DNA of 64,000 nt from Faecalicatena absiana (GCA_017309015.1 JAEDAG010000001.1:230223-294222); one strand, 5' to 3'. Shown: positions 44,530 to 53,099, counted from the stretch's first letter. Made by a program: numbers and translations. Notes: generated from the letters alone by a model not told the origin.

Positions 44530-46041
44530 TTACTTTCCCCTCTTTTGCTTCAGATTAATCTTCATCCCAAAGACGGCTTCGGCCAGACCGACATTCTTTT
44601 CAAAAACGAACCGTTCCAAGGTCAGGTCGCGCTTGCTGCGCACCGTGATCTGCATGGTATCGTTCTTGATTGACACGACGATCTTGCTGATCTTCTGCTT
44701 TCTTGACGCGTCCAGGCTGTTGGCCAGGCGCAGGATAGCCGCCAATTTGGCCACGCGGACCTGCAGGGCCGGATCAAGGTGGCGGTATTCGCGCTCATCC
44801 GCGTTCAGGCTGGTCACGTCCTGGTGCTTCAAGATGCTCTTGAGCATTTCATTCTGCTCGTCAGACAGGCCGATGATCTGGTTGGCGTCAACGATGTAGG
44901 CGGCGTGCGCGTAGTGGTTGTGGAAGTTGATGAAGTTGCCGATATCGTGCAGGCGGGCGGCAATTTCCAACAGCTGGCGGTCGTCTTTGTCCACCATGCC
45001 CACGTGGGCTAAGCGGTCAAAAATGTGCAAGGCAAAAACGTTGGTCAGGTTTGAGTGCTTGCCGCCTGAGCTGTAGCGCTGGGCAATGTTCTTGGTCGCG
45101 GTCATGACGATGGTTGAATAGTCGTCTGGCCGGTACTTGAACTTGGCAGCAGCCTGAATCATCAAGCCTGTGATGGCTGATGACTGGGTCAAGGTCATCA
45201 CTTCCGGCTTGATCACCCTGATCAATTGGTGAATCAAGACGACGGATGGCTTCATTCTGGCCAGGCCATTGGTGTCCAAGCCGTACTTCTTCATCAAGAA
45301 CTGGTCTGGCGCTTCCCGGAAGTCTTCATAAGTCTGGTCAAAGTCTTCCAGCTTGATGACGCTGGCCCGTTCTTGCGGGTACAGGCTCTGCTCGCCGGCG
45401 CCGGAAACGTGCTGGATGATCAGGCGGGCCCGGCCGGTTGGCTTGTTGATGGTCTTGAAGCTGACCAGCTTTCTTGAAATAAAGTCGCTGATGATGTCAA
45501 CCGGGTCGATTGGCGTATCGCGGGTCATTTCAGACAGTTCTTCGATTTCTTCCGGACCCATGGCAAAGTTCCAGGTAGAGACATAATGCTGGCCCTTAAA
45601 CATGGTCAGGTTCAGCATCGCGCTCCCCATGCTGAGCAGGTAGGTGGATTCGTCATCCTTGAGTTCAGAGAACTGCGGCAGGGCCATCGCGGCAATGATC
45701 TTGTAGTAGGCAATTTGGGCCCCGTTCAGCCATTCGACGTCCAAACCGGTTCTAACCTTGATCTGATCGGACAGGTAGCGGGCAGAAATCTTATCCAGCA
45801 GCTGCCGGTTCCCGTAAACCTTGTAATTGTCAATCCCGTATTCCGCGATCTTGCGCTTGAAGCCGATCAGCGCGTCAACCAAGCGCGGCAGCTCGTTTTC
45901 GTAGACTTCAAACTTCTTCCCAGACTGCACGAACTGCGGCGAGTTCAACTGTTCCAGAATTGTAAGTTTCTTCAAATCGACGATAAATAGACGCGCCTGA
46001 TAAGAAGAAATATAGATTAGACCAAATTGTCTTTTGCTCAT
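44530..46041 (-). CDS. ppx: Ppx/GppA-like protein with HD domain, divergent
   Basis: 503-residue protein of exopolyphosphatase/GppA layout: actin-like ATPase half (about 1-300) and a C-terminal HD domain (AARLHDIGNFINFHNHYAH near 350). The first phosphate loop, normally DIGSNS, reads YISSYQARLF, so the usual Asp/Gly are lost. LLSMGSAMLNL replaces the DIGGGSTEL loop. Hydrolysis by the actin-like half is doubtful; HD residues look complete. First gene of the ppk operon. Confidence 0.88.
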   Translation of the reverse strand: MSKRQFGLIYISSYQARLFIVDLKKLTILEQLNSPQFVQSGKKFEVYENELPRLVDALIGFKRKIAEYGIDNYKVYGNRQLLDKISARYLSDQIKVRTGLDVEWLNGAQIAYYKIIAAMALPQFSELKDDESTYLLSMGSAMLNLTMFKGQHYVSTWNFAMGPEEIEELSEMTRDTPIDPVDIISDFISRKLVSFKTINKPTGRARLIIQHVSGAGEQSLYPQERASVIKLEDFDQTYEDFREAPDQFLMKKYGLDTNGLARMKPSVVLIHQLIRVIKPEVMTLTQSSAITGLMIQAAAKFKYRPDDYSTIVMTATKNIAQRYSSGGKHSNLTNVFALHIFDRLAHVGMVDKDDRQLLEIAARLHDIGNFINFHNHYAHAAYIVDANQIIGLSDEQNEMLKSILKHQDVTSLNADEREYRHLDPALQVRVAKLAAILRLANSLDASRKQKISKIVVSIKNDTMQITVRSKRDLTLERFVFEKNVGLAEAVFGMKINLKQKRGK

Positions 46042-46085
46042 ATTTGTCTCCTATGTGTACCATTAAATTCATTTCGAAATGAGCA

Positions 46086-46111
46086 GGTTTCACGGCTGAC
46101 CCAGTGAAACC
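46086..46111 (-). promoter_or_regulatory. leader hairpin before ppx
   Basis: GGTTTCAC (46086-46093) and GTGAAACC (46104-46111) form a perfect 8-bp stem in the ppx-ppk leader, ~45 nt upstream of the start, after a minus-strand TACAAT box (near 46124). No T run follows, so it is not a terminator; it may affect message stability or control. Confidence 0.5.
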
Positions 46112-46192
46112 ATTCTATTTCAATTGTACAAGAAATTAGCCACTCTTGTGCAAAATTATTGTTAAAATTAATCGCGCTTACATAACTGACAG

Positions 46193-46229
46193 TGCAAGAA
46201 AAGACGCGCCCTTGACGGGTGCGTCTTTT
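46193..46229 (-). terminator. terminator of the amino-acid ABC operon
   Basis: AAAAGACGCgCCC and GGGtGCGTCTTTT hairpin; 70 nt after the last gene of the operon. Confidence 0.8.
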
Positions 46230-46297
46230 CCAATTCTTGTTAACTTTTTAACAATGAGTGTTTTTGCTAAATATTTCCCAGTGGCCTTGTTTGCCGG

Positions 46298-47149
46298 CTA
46301 GTCCAACTTCGTCTTTGTCGCCTCTTCGATGCTGAAGCCGGAAATGCCGGTGAACCACTTCTTCATCAGGCGGTTATAGGTCCCGTCTTCCCGGATCTCC
46401 TTCAGGGCCTGGTTCACGGCTTCGGTGAACTTGGTCTGCCCCTTCTTGATCCCGATAGCGTATGGCTCTTGGGTAAAGTTCTTGTCCAGCAGACGGTACT
46501 TGTCGCGGTCAGCATACATCAAACCGGCCAAGACCGTATTGTCGCTGATCATGGCCACGGCCTTGCCCGCCTTTAAGGCGTTGTAGCAGGAGCCATAGTC
46601 GTCATAGAAGATAATCCGGGCCTTTGGGGCGTACTTGTGGACGTCAGCTTCAGCGGTTGATCCCTTAACGGCGGCAATCACGTACTTGCTGCTGTTGAAA
46701 TCCTTGACGGTCTTGAACTTGCTCTTTTTTTGGACGATAAAGTTCTCACCAGCCATGAAGTAGGTGTCAGAGAAGTTGATGATCTTCTGGCGCTCAGGCG
46801 TATTGGTCATGGTCGCCATGACCGCGTCGACGTTGTCGATCTTCAAGTCCATGATTCTGGACTTTTCACTGATGTATTCAATCTTCATCTTGCCCTTGGG
46901 CCCTAAGATCTTCTTGGTAATGGCACGGGCCAAGTCGACTTCAAAGCCCTTCGCTTTGCCTGTCTTGGTGTCCATCATGCTGAACAGGCGGGTATCAGCC
47001 CGCATCCCCCAGGTAATGGTCTTGCTTTTCTTGACCCGGTCGTAGGTTGCCGAACTGGTCTCTTTTCCAGTTTTTGAACAAGCAGTCAAGCTCAAGGCCA
47101 CAAGCAGTGCAGCGAAGAAAGCCAGCAACTTGGTAAGTTTACGTGCCAT
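46298..47149 (-). CDS. amino-acid ABC transporter substrate-binding lipoprotein (second copy)
   Basis: 283-residue periplasmic-binding-protein type 2. Lipobox LTAC at about 21-24 marks a Cys-anchored lipoprotein. GFEVDLARAITKKI, NVDAVMATMTNTPER and DDYGSCYNALKAGKAVAMISDN are those of Glu/Gln/Asp-binding proteins. It is a paralogue of the binding protein at 48572-49420 and the last gene of the operon, after the two permeases. Confidence 0.92.
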   Translation of the reverse strand: MARKLTKLLAFFAALLVALSLTACSKTGKETSSATYDRVKKSKTITWGMRADTRLFSMMDTKTGKAKGFEVDLARAITKKILGPKGKMKIEYISEKSRIMDLKIDNVDAVMATMTNTPERQKIINFSDTYFMAGENFIVQKKSKFKTVKDFNSSKYVIAAVKGSTAEADVHKYAPKARIIFYDDYGSCYNALKAGKAVAMISDNTVLAGLMYADRDKYRLLDKNFTQEPYAIGIKKGQTKFTEAVNQALKEIREDGTYNRLMKKWFTGISGFSIEEATKTKLD

Positions 47150-47246
47150 TTATAACCTCCTCCTTGGCAAGCAACAAACTACGTTGGCGCTTTGTACAAG
47201 CATTAATCTTGATATTTTGTTTTAGAATTTGAATCTTTCATTCAGC

Positions 47247-47915
47247 TTAGTACTTGATCCGCTTGCTCAGGTAATTGGCAAAAGTGGACAGCACGAAACA
47301 AATGATGAAGTACATTACCGCAACTGTCAAGTACATTGGAATCATGTAGTTGGTGTTTTGGTTGTAGATGATTTCCGCGTGGTAGAGCAATTCAGGCAAA
47401 ACGATGATCGTGGCCAGTGACGTGTCCTTGATCAAAGACACGAACTGGGACAGCAAGGCTGGAATCATCCGCGTCAAAGCTTGAGGCATCACCACGTGTA
47501 CCATGGCTTGGACATAGGTCATCCCGTTGGACCGGGCCCCTTCCATCTGCCCTGGGTCAACGGAGTTGATCCCGGAACGCACGACTTCCGCAATCATGGC
47601 TGATTCAAAGACTACCATGGCGATAACTGAAGCCTGGAAGGCATCCACTCTGATCCCCATGACCGGCAGGCCGAAGTAGGAGAAGAAGATGATCAGCAGC
47701 AAAGGCAGGTTCCGCAAGATGTCAACGATCACGCCGACCACTCGGGAAATGACGGTCGTGGTCTCATCAACTCTGGTGTAGCGGAGCACCCCAAGAATCA
47801 AGCCAAAAATGAAACTCAAAATGATTGAAATCACGGAAACTTCAATCGTGACCCAGAACCCCTGCAGCAAGAAGTGCAGGTTGGTCCAGGACAAAGCATT
47901 TGCCAGATTTTGCAT
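47247..47915 (-). CDS. amino-acid ABC transporter permease 2
   Basis: 222-residue His/Glu/Gln-type permease with five helices. EAA loop RSGINSVDPGQMEGARSNGM. AGAGGAGG precedes the ATG. Pairs with the neighbouring permease to form a heterodimer by analogy with GlnPQ/GltJK systems. Confidence 0.92.
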   Translation of the reverse strand: MQNLANALSWTNLHFLLQGFWVTIEVSVISIILSFIFGLILGVLRYTRVDETTTVISRVVGVIVDILRNLPLLLIIFFSYFGLPVMGIRVDAFQASVIAMVVFESAMIAEVVRSGINSVDPGQMEGARSNGMTYVQAMVHVVMPQALTRMIPALLSQFVSLIKDTSLATIIVLPELLYHAEIIYNQNTNYMIPMYLTVAVMYFIICFVLSTFANYLSKRIKY

Positions 47916-47930
47916 TTATTCTTCCTCCTC

Positions 47931-48572
47931 TTAAGCCGTCTTCTTTTCCAAGTACTGCATGTAGTAGCTCATCGGCAGGGTCAGGATCAAGTAGAAGATC
48001 CCGACTAAGACATAGCTTGGAATCGTCTGGAAAGTGTTGGAGGCAACGATGTCGCCTTGGTACATCAGGTCAAAGCCGGCAACGAAGGCCAGGATGCTGG
48101 AGTTCTTGATCAGGTTGACGAACTGGTTGCCCAGGGCTGGAATGACGATCTTGAAGGCCTGCGGCAAGATAACGTAGCGCATGGCCTGCCAGTAGGTCAT
48201 CCCGTTGGACCGGGCCCCTTCCATCTGCCCCTCGCCGACAGAGTTGATCCCGGAGCGGACCGTTTCAGCAATGAAGGCTGAAGAGTAAATAGACAAGCCG
48301 ATAGTCCCGGCTTGAAAGCCGGTCAGCTTTAAAGGCGTGTAGGTCGGCAATACCAGATAGAAGACCATGGTTACGACCAGCAACGGAATGTTCCGGAAAA
48401 TTTCAACGTAGACCTTGGCTACCCCGCGCCAAAACTTGCTTGGCACGGTTTCCAAAATGGCAAAGCCGGAACCGATCACTAGACTGAAGAACAGCGCGAT
48501 CACGCTGCAAAGAATGGTGTTCCAGAAGCCAAGCAGGAACGTTGACCAGTTTTCTGACAATAAGTTAAACAT
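47931..48572 (-). CDS. amino-acid ABC transporter permease 1
   Basis: 213-residue paralogous permease; EAA loop RSGINSVGEGQMEGARSNGM is nearly the same as in the second permease. The ATG overlaps the binding-protein stop (TAATG), so translation is coupled. Confidence 0.92.
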   Translation of the reverse strand: MFNLLSENWSTFLLGFWNTILCSVIALFFSLVIGSGFAILETVPSKFWRGVAKVYVEIFRNIPLLVVTMVFYLVLPTYTPLKLTGFQAGTIGLSIYSSAFIAETVRSGINSVGEGQMEGARSNGMTYWQAMRYVILPQAFKIVIPALGNQFVNLIKNSSILAFVAGFDLMYQGDIVASNTFQTIPSYVLVGIFYLILTLPMSYYMQYLEKKTA

Positions 48573-49420
48573 TAATATTCAGCCTCCTTGACACTGAAAC
48601 CATTGATGCTGCCGAACCACTTTCTGACCAGCTTGTCATAGCTGCCGTCAGCCTTGACGGTCTTCAAGGCCTTGTTGATGGCATTGAGCATTTTCGTCTG
48701 TCCCTTTTCAACCGCGATCCCGTATGGCTCAACGGCAATGGTGCCGCCAACCAGATGCAGGTTCTTGTGCTGGGCGGCGATCCCGGCCAGGATCCCGTTG
48801 TCAGTTGCAAAGGCATCCCCTTGCCCGGCTAACAGGGCGTTGGTGCAAGAGCCGTAGTCGTTGTAGGCCCGGATCTTAGCCTTAGGTGCCTGCTTGGCGA
48901 TGTCGTCAGCTGCCGTCGTCCCCTTGCAGATGATCACGACCTTGCCCTTCTTGTTCAGGTCCTTGACGGACTTGACGCTGCTGGTCGTCTTGGTCAAAAG
49001 CGAGGTACCAGCCTTGAAGTAAGGGGTTGAGAAGTCAACGGACTTTCTTCTTTCCGGCGTAATGGTCATGCAGGCCAGAACCGCGTCCAGGTTGTTGTTC
49101 TTCAGTTGCGGAATCTTGGTCTGCGGGGTGACTTCGATAAACTTGGTTTTGGCGTCCTTGCCCGCGATCGTCTTGGTCAAAAGCCGGGCCAGGTCGATTT
49201 CAAAGCCTTCCAGCTTGTTGGTCTTGACGCTCTTCAGCCCAAACAGGGTCGTGTCGTACTTGACGCCCCAAGTGACGGTCTTGGACTGGATCACGTGGTC
49301 ATAGACCCGGTCGGGATTGGATGAAGCGCTGGTATTGCCGCAGGCAGCCAGGGCCGTCCCGCTCACCAGCAGCAGGAGGAGCGCCGCTGCTCGCTTAAAA
49401 AATCTTCTTGCGTTTTTCAT
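48572..49420 (-). CDS. amino-acid ABC transporter substrate-binding lipoprotein
   Basis: 282-residue lipoprotein, start ATG 49420 (MKNARRFFKRAAALLLLLVS) with AAAGGAG ~11 nt upstream; an earlier in-frame TTG lies over that Shine-Dalgarno. Lipobox ALAAC. GFEIDLARLLTKTIAG and NNLDAVLACMTITPERR match Glu/Gln-binding proteins. Second gene in the operon. Confidence 0.92.
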   Translation of the reverse strand: MKNARRFFKRAAALLLLLVSGTALAACGNTSASSNPDRVYDHVIQSKTVTWGVKYDTTLFGLKSVKTNKLEGFEIDLARLLTKTIAGKDAKTKFIEVTPQTKIPQLKNNNLDAVLACMTITPERRKSVDFSTPYFKAGTSLLTKTTSSVKSVKDLNKKGKVVIICKGTTAADDIAKQAPKAKIRAYNDYGSCTNALLAGQGDAFATDNGILAGIAAQHKNLHLVGGTIAVEPYGIAVEKGQTKMLNAINKALKTVKADGSYDKLVRKWFGSINGFSVKEAEY

Positions 49421-49444
49421 CAGATGTGCCGCTCCTTTCCTCAA

Positions 49445-50185
49445 TTAGCGGTCAATCACCTTGCTCAAGAATTCTTGCGCCCGCATGTGGTGCGGATGTT
49501 CGAAGAAGTCTTGCGGGTTGCGTGAGTCTTCCAAAACGGTCCCCTGGTCAAAGAAGATCACGCGGTCGCTCACTTCCCGGGCAAAGCCCATTTCGTGAGT
49601 AACGACGACCATAGTCATCCCTTGGGCCGCGATGTTCTTCATAACGTCCAGGACGTCTTGAATCATTTCCGGGTCAAGGGCGGAAGTTGGTTCGTCAAAC
49701 AGCAGAACCTTGGGCTTCATCGCCAGTGATCTGGCAATGGCGACACGCTGCTTTTGCCCACCGGAGAGCTGGCGCGGGTAAGCTTCTTCCTTGTCCAGCA
49801 AGCCGACCTGCTTCAAGAGCTTTTCAGCCAATTGGCGGTTTTCCTGTTCGTCCCGGTGCAGGACGATTCTTGGGGCCAGCATGATGTTTTCCAAAACGGT
49901 GTGGTTTTCGTACAGGTTGAAGTGCTGGAAGACCATGCCGACGTCTCTTCTGATCTTGTTGAGGTCGGTGCGCTTGTCTGCCAGGTCGTGGCCATCAACG
50001 TCCAAGACGCCTGAAGAAATGCCTTCCAAGCCGTTGATGGTTCTAATCAGGGTACTCTTGCCGGCACCTGAAGGGCCGATAACTGATACGACTTCCCCTT
50101 CATCAATGGATAAGTTGATGTCCTTCAGGGCATGGTAGGTACCGTAGTATTTGTTGACGTTCTTGAATTCGATGATTGCTGCCAT
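49445..50185 (-). CDS. amino-acid ABC transporter ATPase (GlnQ type)
   Basis: 246-residue ATPase. Walker [11 protein letters not shown]-loop VFQHFNLY, signature [16 protein letters not shown], Walker [15 protein letters not shown] and H-loop THEMGF are intact. First gene of the five-gene operon, preceded by a ~180-nt leader. AGGAGG lies before the ATG. Confidence 0.96.
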   Translation of the reverse strand: MAAIIEFKNVNKYYGTYHALKDINLSIDEGEVVSVIGPSGAGKSTLIRTINGLEGISSGVLDVDGHDLADKRTDLNKIRRDVGMVFQHFNLYENHTVLENIMLAPRIVLHRDEQENRQLAEKLLKQVGLLDKEEAYPRQLSGGQKQRVAIARSLAMKPKVLLFDEPTSALDPEMIQDVLDVMKNIAAQGMTMVVVTHEMGFAREVSDRVIFFDQGTVLEDSRNPQDFFEHPHHMRAQEFLSKVIDR

Positions 50186-50368
50186 CTTGGGTCCTCCTCG
50201 GTTGCTTAATGCTAAATTAAAAAATTCCAGTCCGGATCGCTAAGTCTGCTTAGCTGCCAATTCCTCCAAAGCCGGATCTCAATAACAAAAAGTAAGTACT
50301 AATTCTTAACATTTTTGCATCCTGCCGGCTGGACGACCGTCAATTGCTGTTTGGTCTTCCTTAATTTT
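50186..50368 (-). promoter_or_regulatory. long structured leader of the amino-acid ABC operon
   Basis: The ~180-nt untranslated leader holds a hairpin GCTAAG-tctg-CTTAGC (50239-50254, plus-strand reading) flanked by two copies of CCGGATC (50232-50238 and 50272-50278). No T-box or known riboswitch signature is recognised. It could be a cis-acting control RNA. Confidence 0.45.
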
Positions 50369-50374
50369 TCATTA

Positions 50375-50403
50375 AATTTAGCAGAAAATTGTCGCAATTA
50401 CAA
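50375..50403 (-). promoter_or_regulatory. promoter of the amino-acid ABC operon
   Basis: Minus strand -35 TTGTAA (50398-50403), 17-nt spacer ending in TGC, -10 TAAATT (50375-50380). Confidence 0.55.
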
Positions 50404-50748
50404 GTGTCATCCTCTCGGGGACAGGCTGATTTAACGTTTTTTTAATATTAGGATTCCGCTTACAGTTTATTTTTGTTAAATCAACCCTTTTCATGCTTAA
50501 TAAAATTAAGTTTCACCCTAAGGTAACTTACGTTTATTAACAGTTACCCTTTAGATCAGAAAAATCCCCTTATTTTCCAAAGGCTTTCGCCTTATTTTTA
50601 AAGAAAAAGCAAGTTTTGCCCCTAAACGGGTCAATTCCGAACGAGCCCTTAAGCCAATCAGGCTAAAGCTGGGAAATCGGCAAGCAGGAAAAAATGGCAA
50701 GCAGCGGCTTTTTGACAAGATTTGCTAGACCCTGTCCCCTTGGGCCTC
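50404..50748. other. AT-rich intergenic region before the uridine kinases
   Basis: About 345 bp with no supported gene. It contains TGTAAGCGGAAT (minus, near 50454-50465), a poor cre match, and several short A/T tracts. A TATAAT at 50749-50754 immediately upstream of the first udk Shine-Dalgarno is the likely -10, giving a very short leader. Confidence 0.5.
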
Positions 50749-50776
50749 TATAATATAATGTTAAAGGAGTTTAATA

Positions 50777-51433
50777 ATGTCACATAAGAAACACCCCATT
50801 ATTATCGGAATTGCTGGTGGCTCTGGCTCAGGGAAGACGACCATTGCCCACGAGCTGTACGACCAGTTTAAGAACGACCGGATCCGGATCATTACGGAAG
50901 ATTCCTATTACAAGGACCACCCGGAAATGACCCAGGAAGAACGGGACCAGATCAACTTTGACCACCCCAACGCCTTTGACACTGACCTGCTGATCAGCCA
51001 GCTGCAGGACCTGACCAGCGGCAAGGCCGTCGAGATGCCGGTCTACGACTTCCCGACCCACCTGCGCAAGCACGAAACGGTCCACGTGGAGCCAGCTGAC
51101 ATCATCATCCTGGAAGGAATCCTGGTCCTGGCCATTCCTGAATTGCGCGACCTGATGGCCATCAAGATCTACGTCGACACTGACGACGACATCCGCCTGA
51201 TCCGCCGCCAGCGCCGCGACATGGCCGAACGCGGCTACAGCTTCGACTACATCATCGACCAGTACATGGCCACGGTGAAGCCAAGCTACCACCAGTTCGT
51301 TGAGCCGTCCAAACGCTATGCCGACATCATCGTTCCTGAAGGCGGCGGCAACCAGGTTGCCTTGGACATGCTGACGACCAAGATTCGCGACATCCTGCGC
51401 CGCAATGATTTGGAAGAACAGAAGGAAGCATAA
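50777..51433 (+). CDS. udk: uridine kinase, copy 1
   Basis: 218-residue uridine/cytidine kinase. P-loop GIAGGSGSGKTTIAHEL at residues 11-27, EDSYYKDHPEMTQEERDQINFDHP and PVYDFPTHLRKHETVHVEPA are typical nucleoside-site segments; RRQRRDMAERG is the lid. Salvages uridine and cytidine with GTP/ATP. AAAGGAG precedes ATG. Its stop overlaps the start of the second copy. Confidence 0.95.
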   Translation: MSHKKHPIIIGIAGGSGSGKTTIAHELYDQFKNDRIRIITEDSYYKDHPEMTQEERDQINFDHPNAFDTDLLISQLQDLTSGKAVEMPVYDFPTHLRKHETVHVEPADIIILEGILVLAIPELRDLMAIKIYVDTDDDIRLIRRQRRDMAERGYSFDYIIDQYMATVKPSYHQFVEPSKRYADIIVPEGGGNQVALDMLTTKIRDILRRNDLEEQKEA

Positions 51434-52119
51434 TGGCAGAAAGACAAAAACCACTGGTCATCGGGATTGCCGGGGGCTCAGGCTCTGGCAAGACCACGGT
51501 GGCCAAAGCGATCAGCAAGCGCCTGCCAGCCGACAGGGTCTTGATCCTGACGGAAGACGCCTACTATAAAGACAACGCCGGCTTGTCCATGGAAGAGCGC
51601 AAGGCGATTAACTACGACCACCCCAACGCCTACGACACCGACTACATGGTCAGCCAGCTCAAGCAGCTGCTCAACGGCCAGGCTATCGAGATGCCGACCT
51701 ACAACTTCAACACCCTGACCCGGGCCAAGGACACGATCCACGTTGAGCCCGCCGACATTATCATCGTTGAAGGGATTCTGGTCCTGGCCTCAGAAGAGCT
51801 GCGCCAGTTCATGGACGTCAAGCTCTTCGTCGATGCTGACGACGACATCCGCTTTATCCGCCGCCTGCAGCGCGACACCCAGGAGCGCGGACGGTCAATC
51901 GACTGGATCATCGCCCAGTACCTGGCCACGGTCAAGCCCAGCTTCAACCAGTTCATTGAGCCGTCAAAGAAGTACGCGGACATCATCATCCCCCGCGGGG
52001 GCGAAAACGATGTCGCCATCGACATGGTTTCCTCCAAGCTCCTGTCCATCATCAGGGACCACAAGCGCCATGAGCGCTCGGAAGCCACGATGCCGGCCAA
52101 GCCTAACCCAGCTAAATAA
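51433..52119 (+). CDS. uridine kinase, copy 2 (tandem paralogue)
   Basis: 228-residue paralogue of the preceding gene, starting in its TAATG. P-loop GIAGGSGSGKTTVAKAI, EDAYYKDNAGLSMEERKAINYDHP and PTYNFNTLTRAKDTIHVEPA parallel copy 1 closely, but substrate-loop residues differ (DFPTHLRKHE against NFNTLTRAKD). A short extra C-terminal tail ends TMPAKPNPAK. All catalytic motifs are intact, so both are probably active with perhaps different preferences. Confidence 0.93.
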   Translation: MAERQKPLVIGIAGGSGSGKTTVAKAISKRLPADRVLILTEDAYYKDNAGLSMEERKAINYDHPNAYDTDYMVSQLKQLLNGQAIEMPTYNFNTLTRAKDTIHVEPADIIIVEGILVLASEELRQFMDVKLFVDADDDIRFIRRLQRDTQERGRSIDWIIAQYLATVKPSFNQFIEPSKKYADIIIPRGGENDVAIDMVSSKLLSIIRDHKRHERSEATMPAKPNPAK

Positions 52120-52134
52120 TTTACGTCAAAACGC

Positions 52135-52170
52135 AAAAGGCACGAGTCAAATTGACTCGCGCCTTTTTTA
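52135..52170. terminator. bidirectional terminator after udk pair
   Basis: AAAAGGCacGAGTC and GACTCgcGCCTTTT around AAATT, followed by TTTTTT; also positioned to stop the convergent 42-aa gene. Confidence 0.9.
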
Positions 52171-52208
52171 GTCTGATTTCGATGGCTGCTGGTTAAATTC
52201 ATTTAAGC

Positions 52209-52337
52209 TTACATCATGAAGCTGTCGGCGTGCAAGCCAAGCAGAGTAATGAGGAGCATCAGCGCAATTACCACGCCGACTACTTCCCAGTATTCCTTGT
52301 TCGCGTTCTTTGGTTCACATAATTTAATGCGTGTCAT
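52209..52337 (-). CDS. 42-aa single-helix membrane protein
   Basis: 42 codons plus TAA: a charged start (MTRIKLCEPKNANKEYWE), one hydrophobic helix (about 19-35, VVGVVIALMLLITLLGL) and a short tail (HADSFMM). AAAGGAG sits 8 nt before the ATG; a promoter lies ~70 nt upstream and a hairpin CTTGATAT-N6-ATATCAAG (52360-52381) precedes the Shine-Dalgarno. No family recognised. The complete set of signals argues for a real, possibly well-expressed small protein. Confidence 0.75.
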   Translation of the reverse strand: MTRIKLCEPKNANKEYWEVVGVVIALMLLITLLGLHADSFMM

Positions 52338-52401
52338 GTCTTTTGCTCCTTTCAATGATCTTGATATTAGCAAATATCAAGTTTTTTGAGATATGTTTCT
52401 G

Positions 52402-52430
52402 ATTGTACACCCAAAAGACAGACTTGTCAG
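52402..52430 (-). promoter_or_regulatory. promoter of the 42-aa gene
   Basis: Minus strand CTGACA (52425-52430), 17-nt spacer, TACAAT (52402-52407). Confidence 0.7.
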
Positions 52431-52532
52431 CAAATTTGCATTATTTTATCAATTTTAAGATAAAATTCCCGTTCTGCTTGCTGATCTTGCGCGTTTGTGC
52501 CTGCTGGCTTGCTTTTTTAAAGCAAGCGCTGC

Positions 52533-53099
52533 TTACTTCATGATTTTGTCAAAAAGCTTGGTGATCCACTTGACCAAAACGGCGTCAAAGAAGACGGCCG
52601 AGGCCATGCCGGCAATGAACATTTCGATCAGCAGGCTTGGCTTGTAGGCATTCCAGCCATAGATGAAGTAGCACATGATGAAGGCGGCAACGTGGCAGCA
52701 GATGGCCCCGATAATCAAGCTGGTCCAGCTGAAGCGGTCATAGTTTTCCTTCTTGGGGAAGAAGCCGATTTCGTTGAAGGCCCCCTGCACGGCACCTTCC
52801 AGAATGGTCAAAGCCCCCCATTGACCGCCAAAGGCCATTTCAACCGTCGCGGCCAGGGTCTCGCCGATCACGCCGGAACCAAAGGTCGGCACGAAGTACA
52901 TGGCCAAAGGCGCGGCCATGTACCACAGGCCTGAGTAGAGCTCATCGGCCAGTGGACCTTGGCCGACAAAGGACAAGGCCACCTTGGTAGCGTTATAGAG
53001 CGGATTGAAGACATATTGATAGATCACGCCCATGATAACCCCAATTAAAGCTACCAGGATGACGGCCTTGACGTTCCAGCTTTTTTCTTTTCTAAACAT
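52533..53099 (-). CDS. ECF transporter S component, YkoE-like (thiamine-related)
   Basis: 188-residue membrane protein starting MFRKEKSWNVKAVILVALIG at the ATG preceded by TAGGAG; longer in-frame extensions run through the riboswitch. Five or six helices. FNPLYNATKVALSF, LWYMAAPLAMYFVP and GAVQGAFNEIGFF match YkoE, the substrate-binding subunit for hydroxymethylpyrimidine or thiamine. No dedicated ATPase or T component follows, so it must use shared ECF units. A TPP riboswitch upstream supports the role. Confidence 0.88.
   Translation of the reverse strand: MFRKEKSWNVKAVILVALIGVIMGVIYQYVFNPLYNATKVALSFVGQGPLADELYSGLWYMAAPLAMYFVPTFGSGVIGETLAATVEMAFGGQWGALTILEGAVQGAFNEIGFFPKKENYDRFSWTSLIIGAICCHVAAFIMCYFIYGWNAYKPSLLIEMFIAGMASAVFFDAVLVKWITKLFDKIMK

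Noticed and set aside
50186-50368. T-box riboswitch in the ABC-operon leader
   Set aside because: The conserved T-box sequence (AGGGTGGNACCGCG) and its terminator/antiterminator pair are absent, so only a generic structured leader is claimed.
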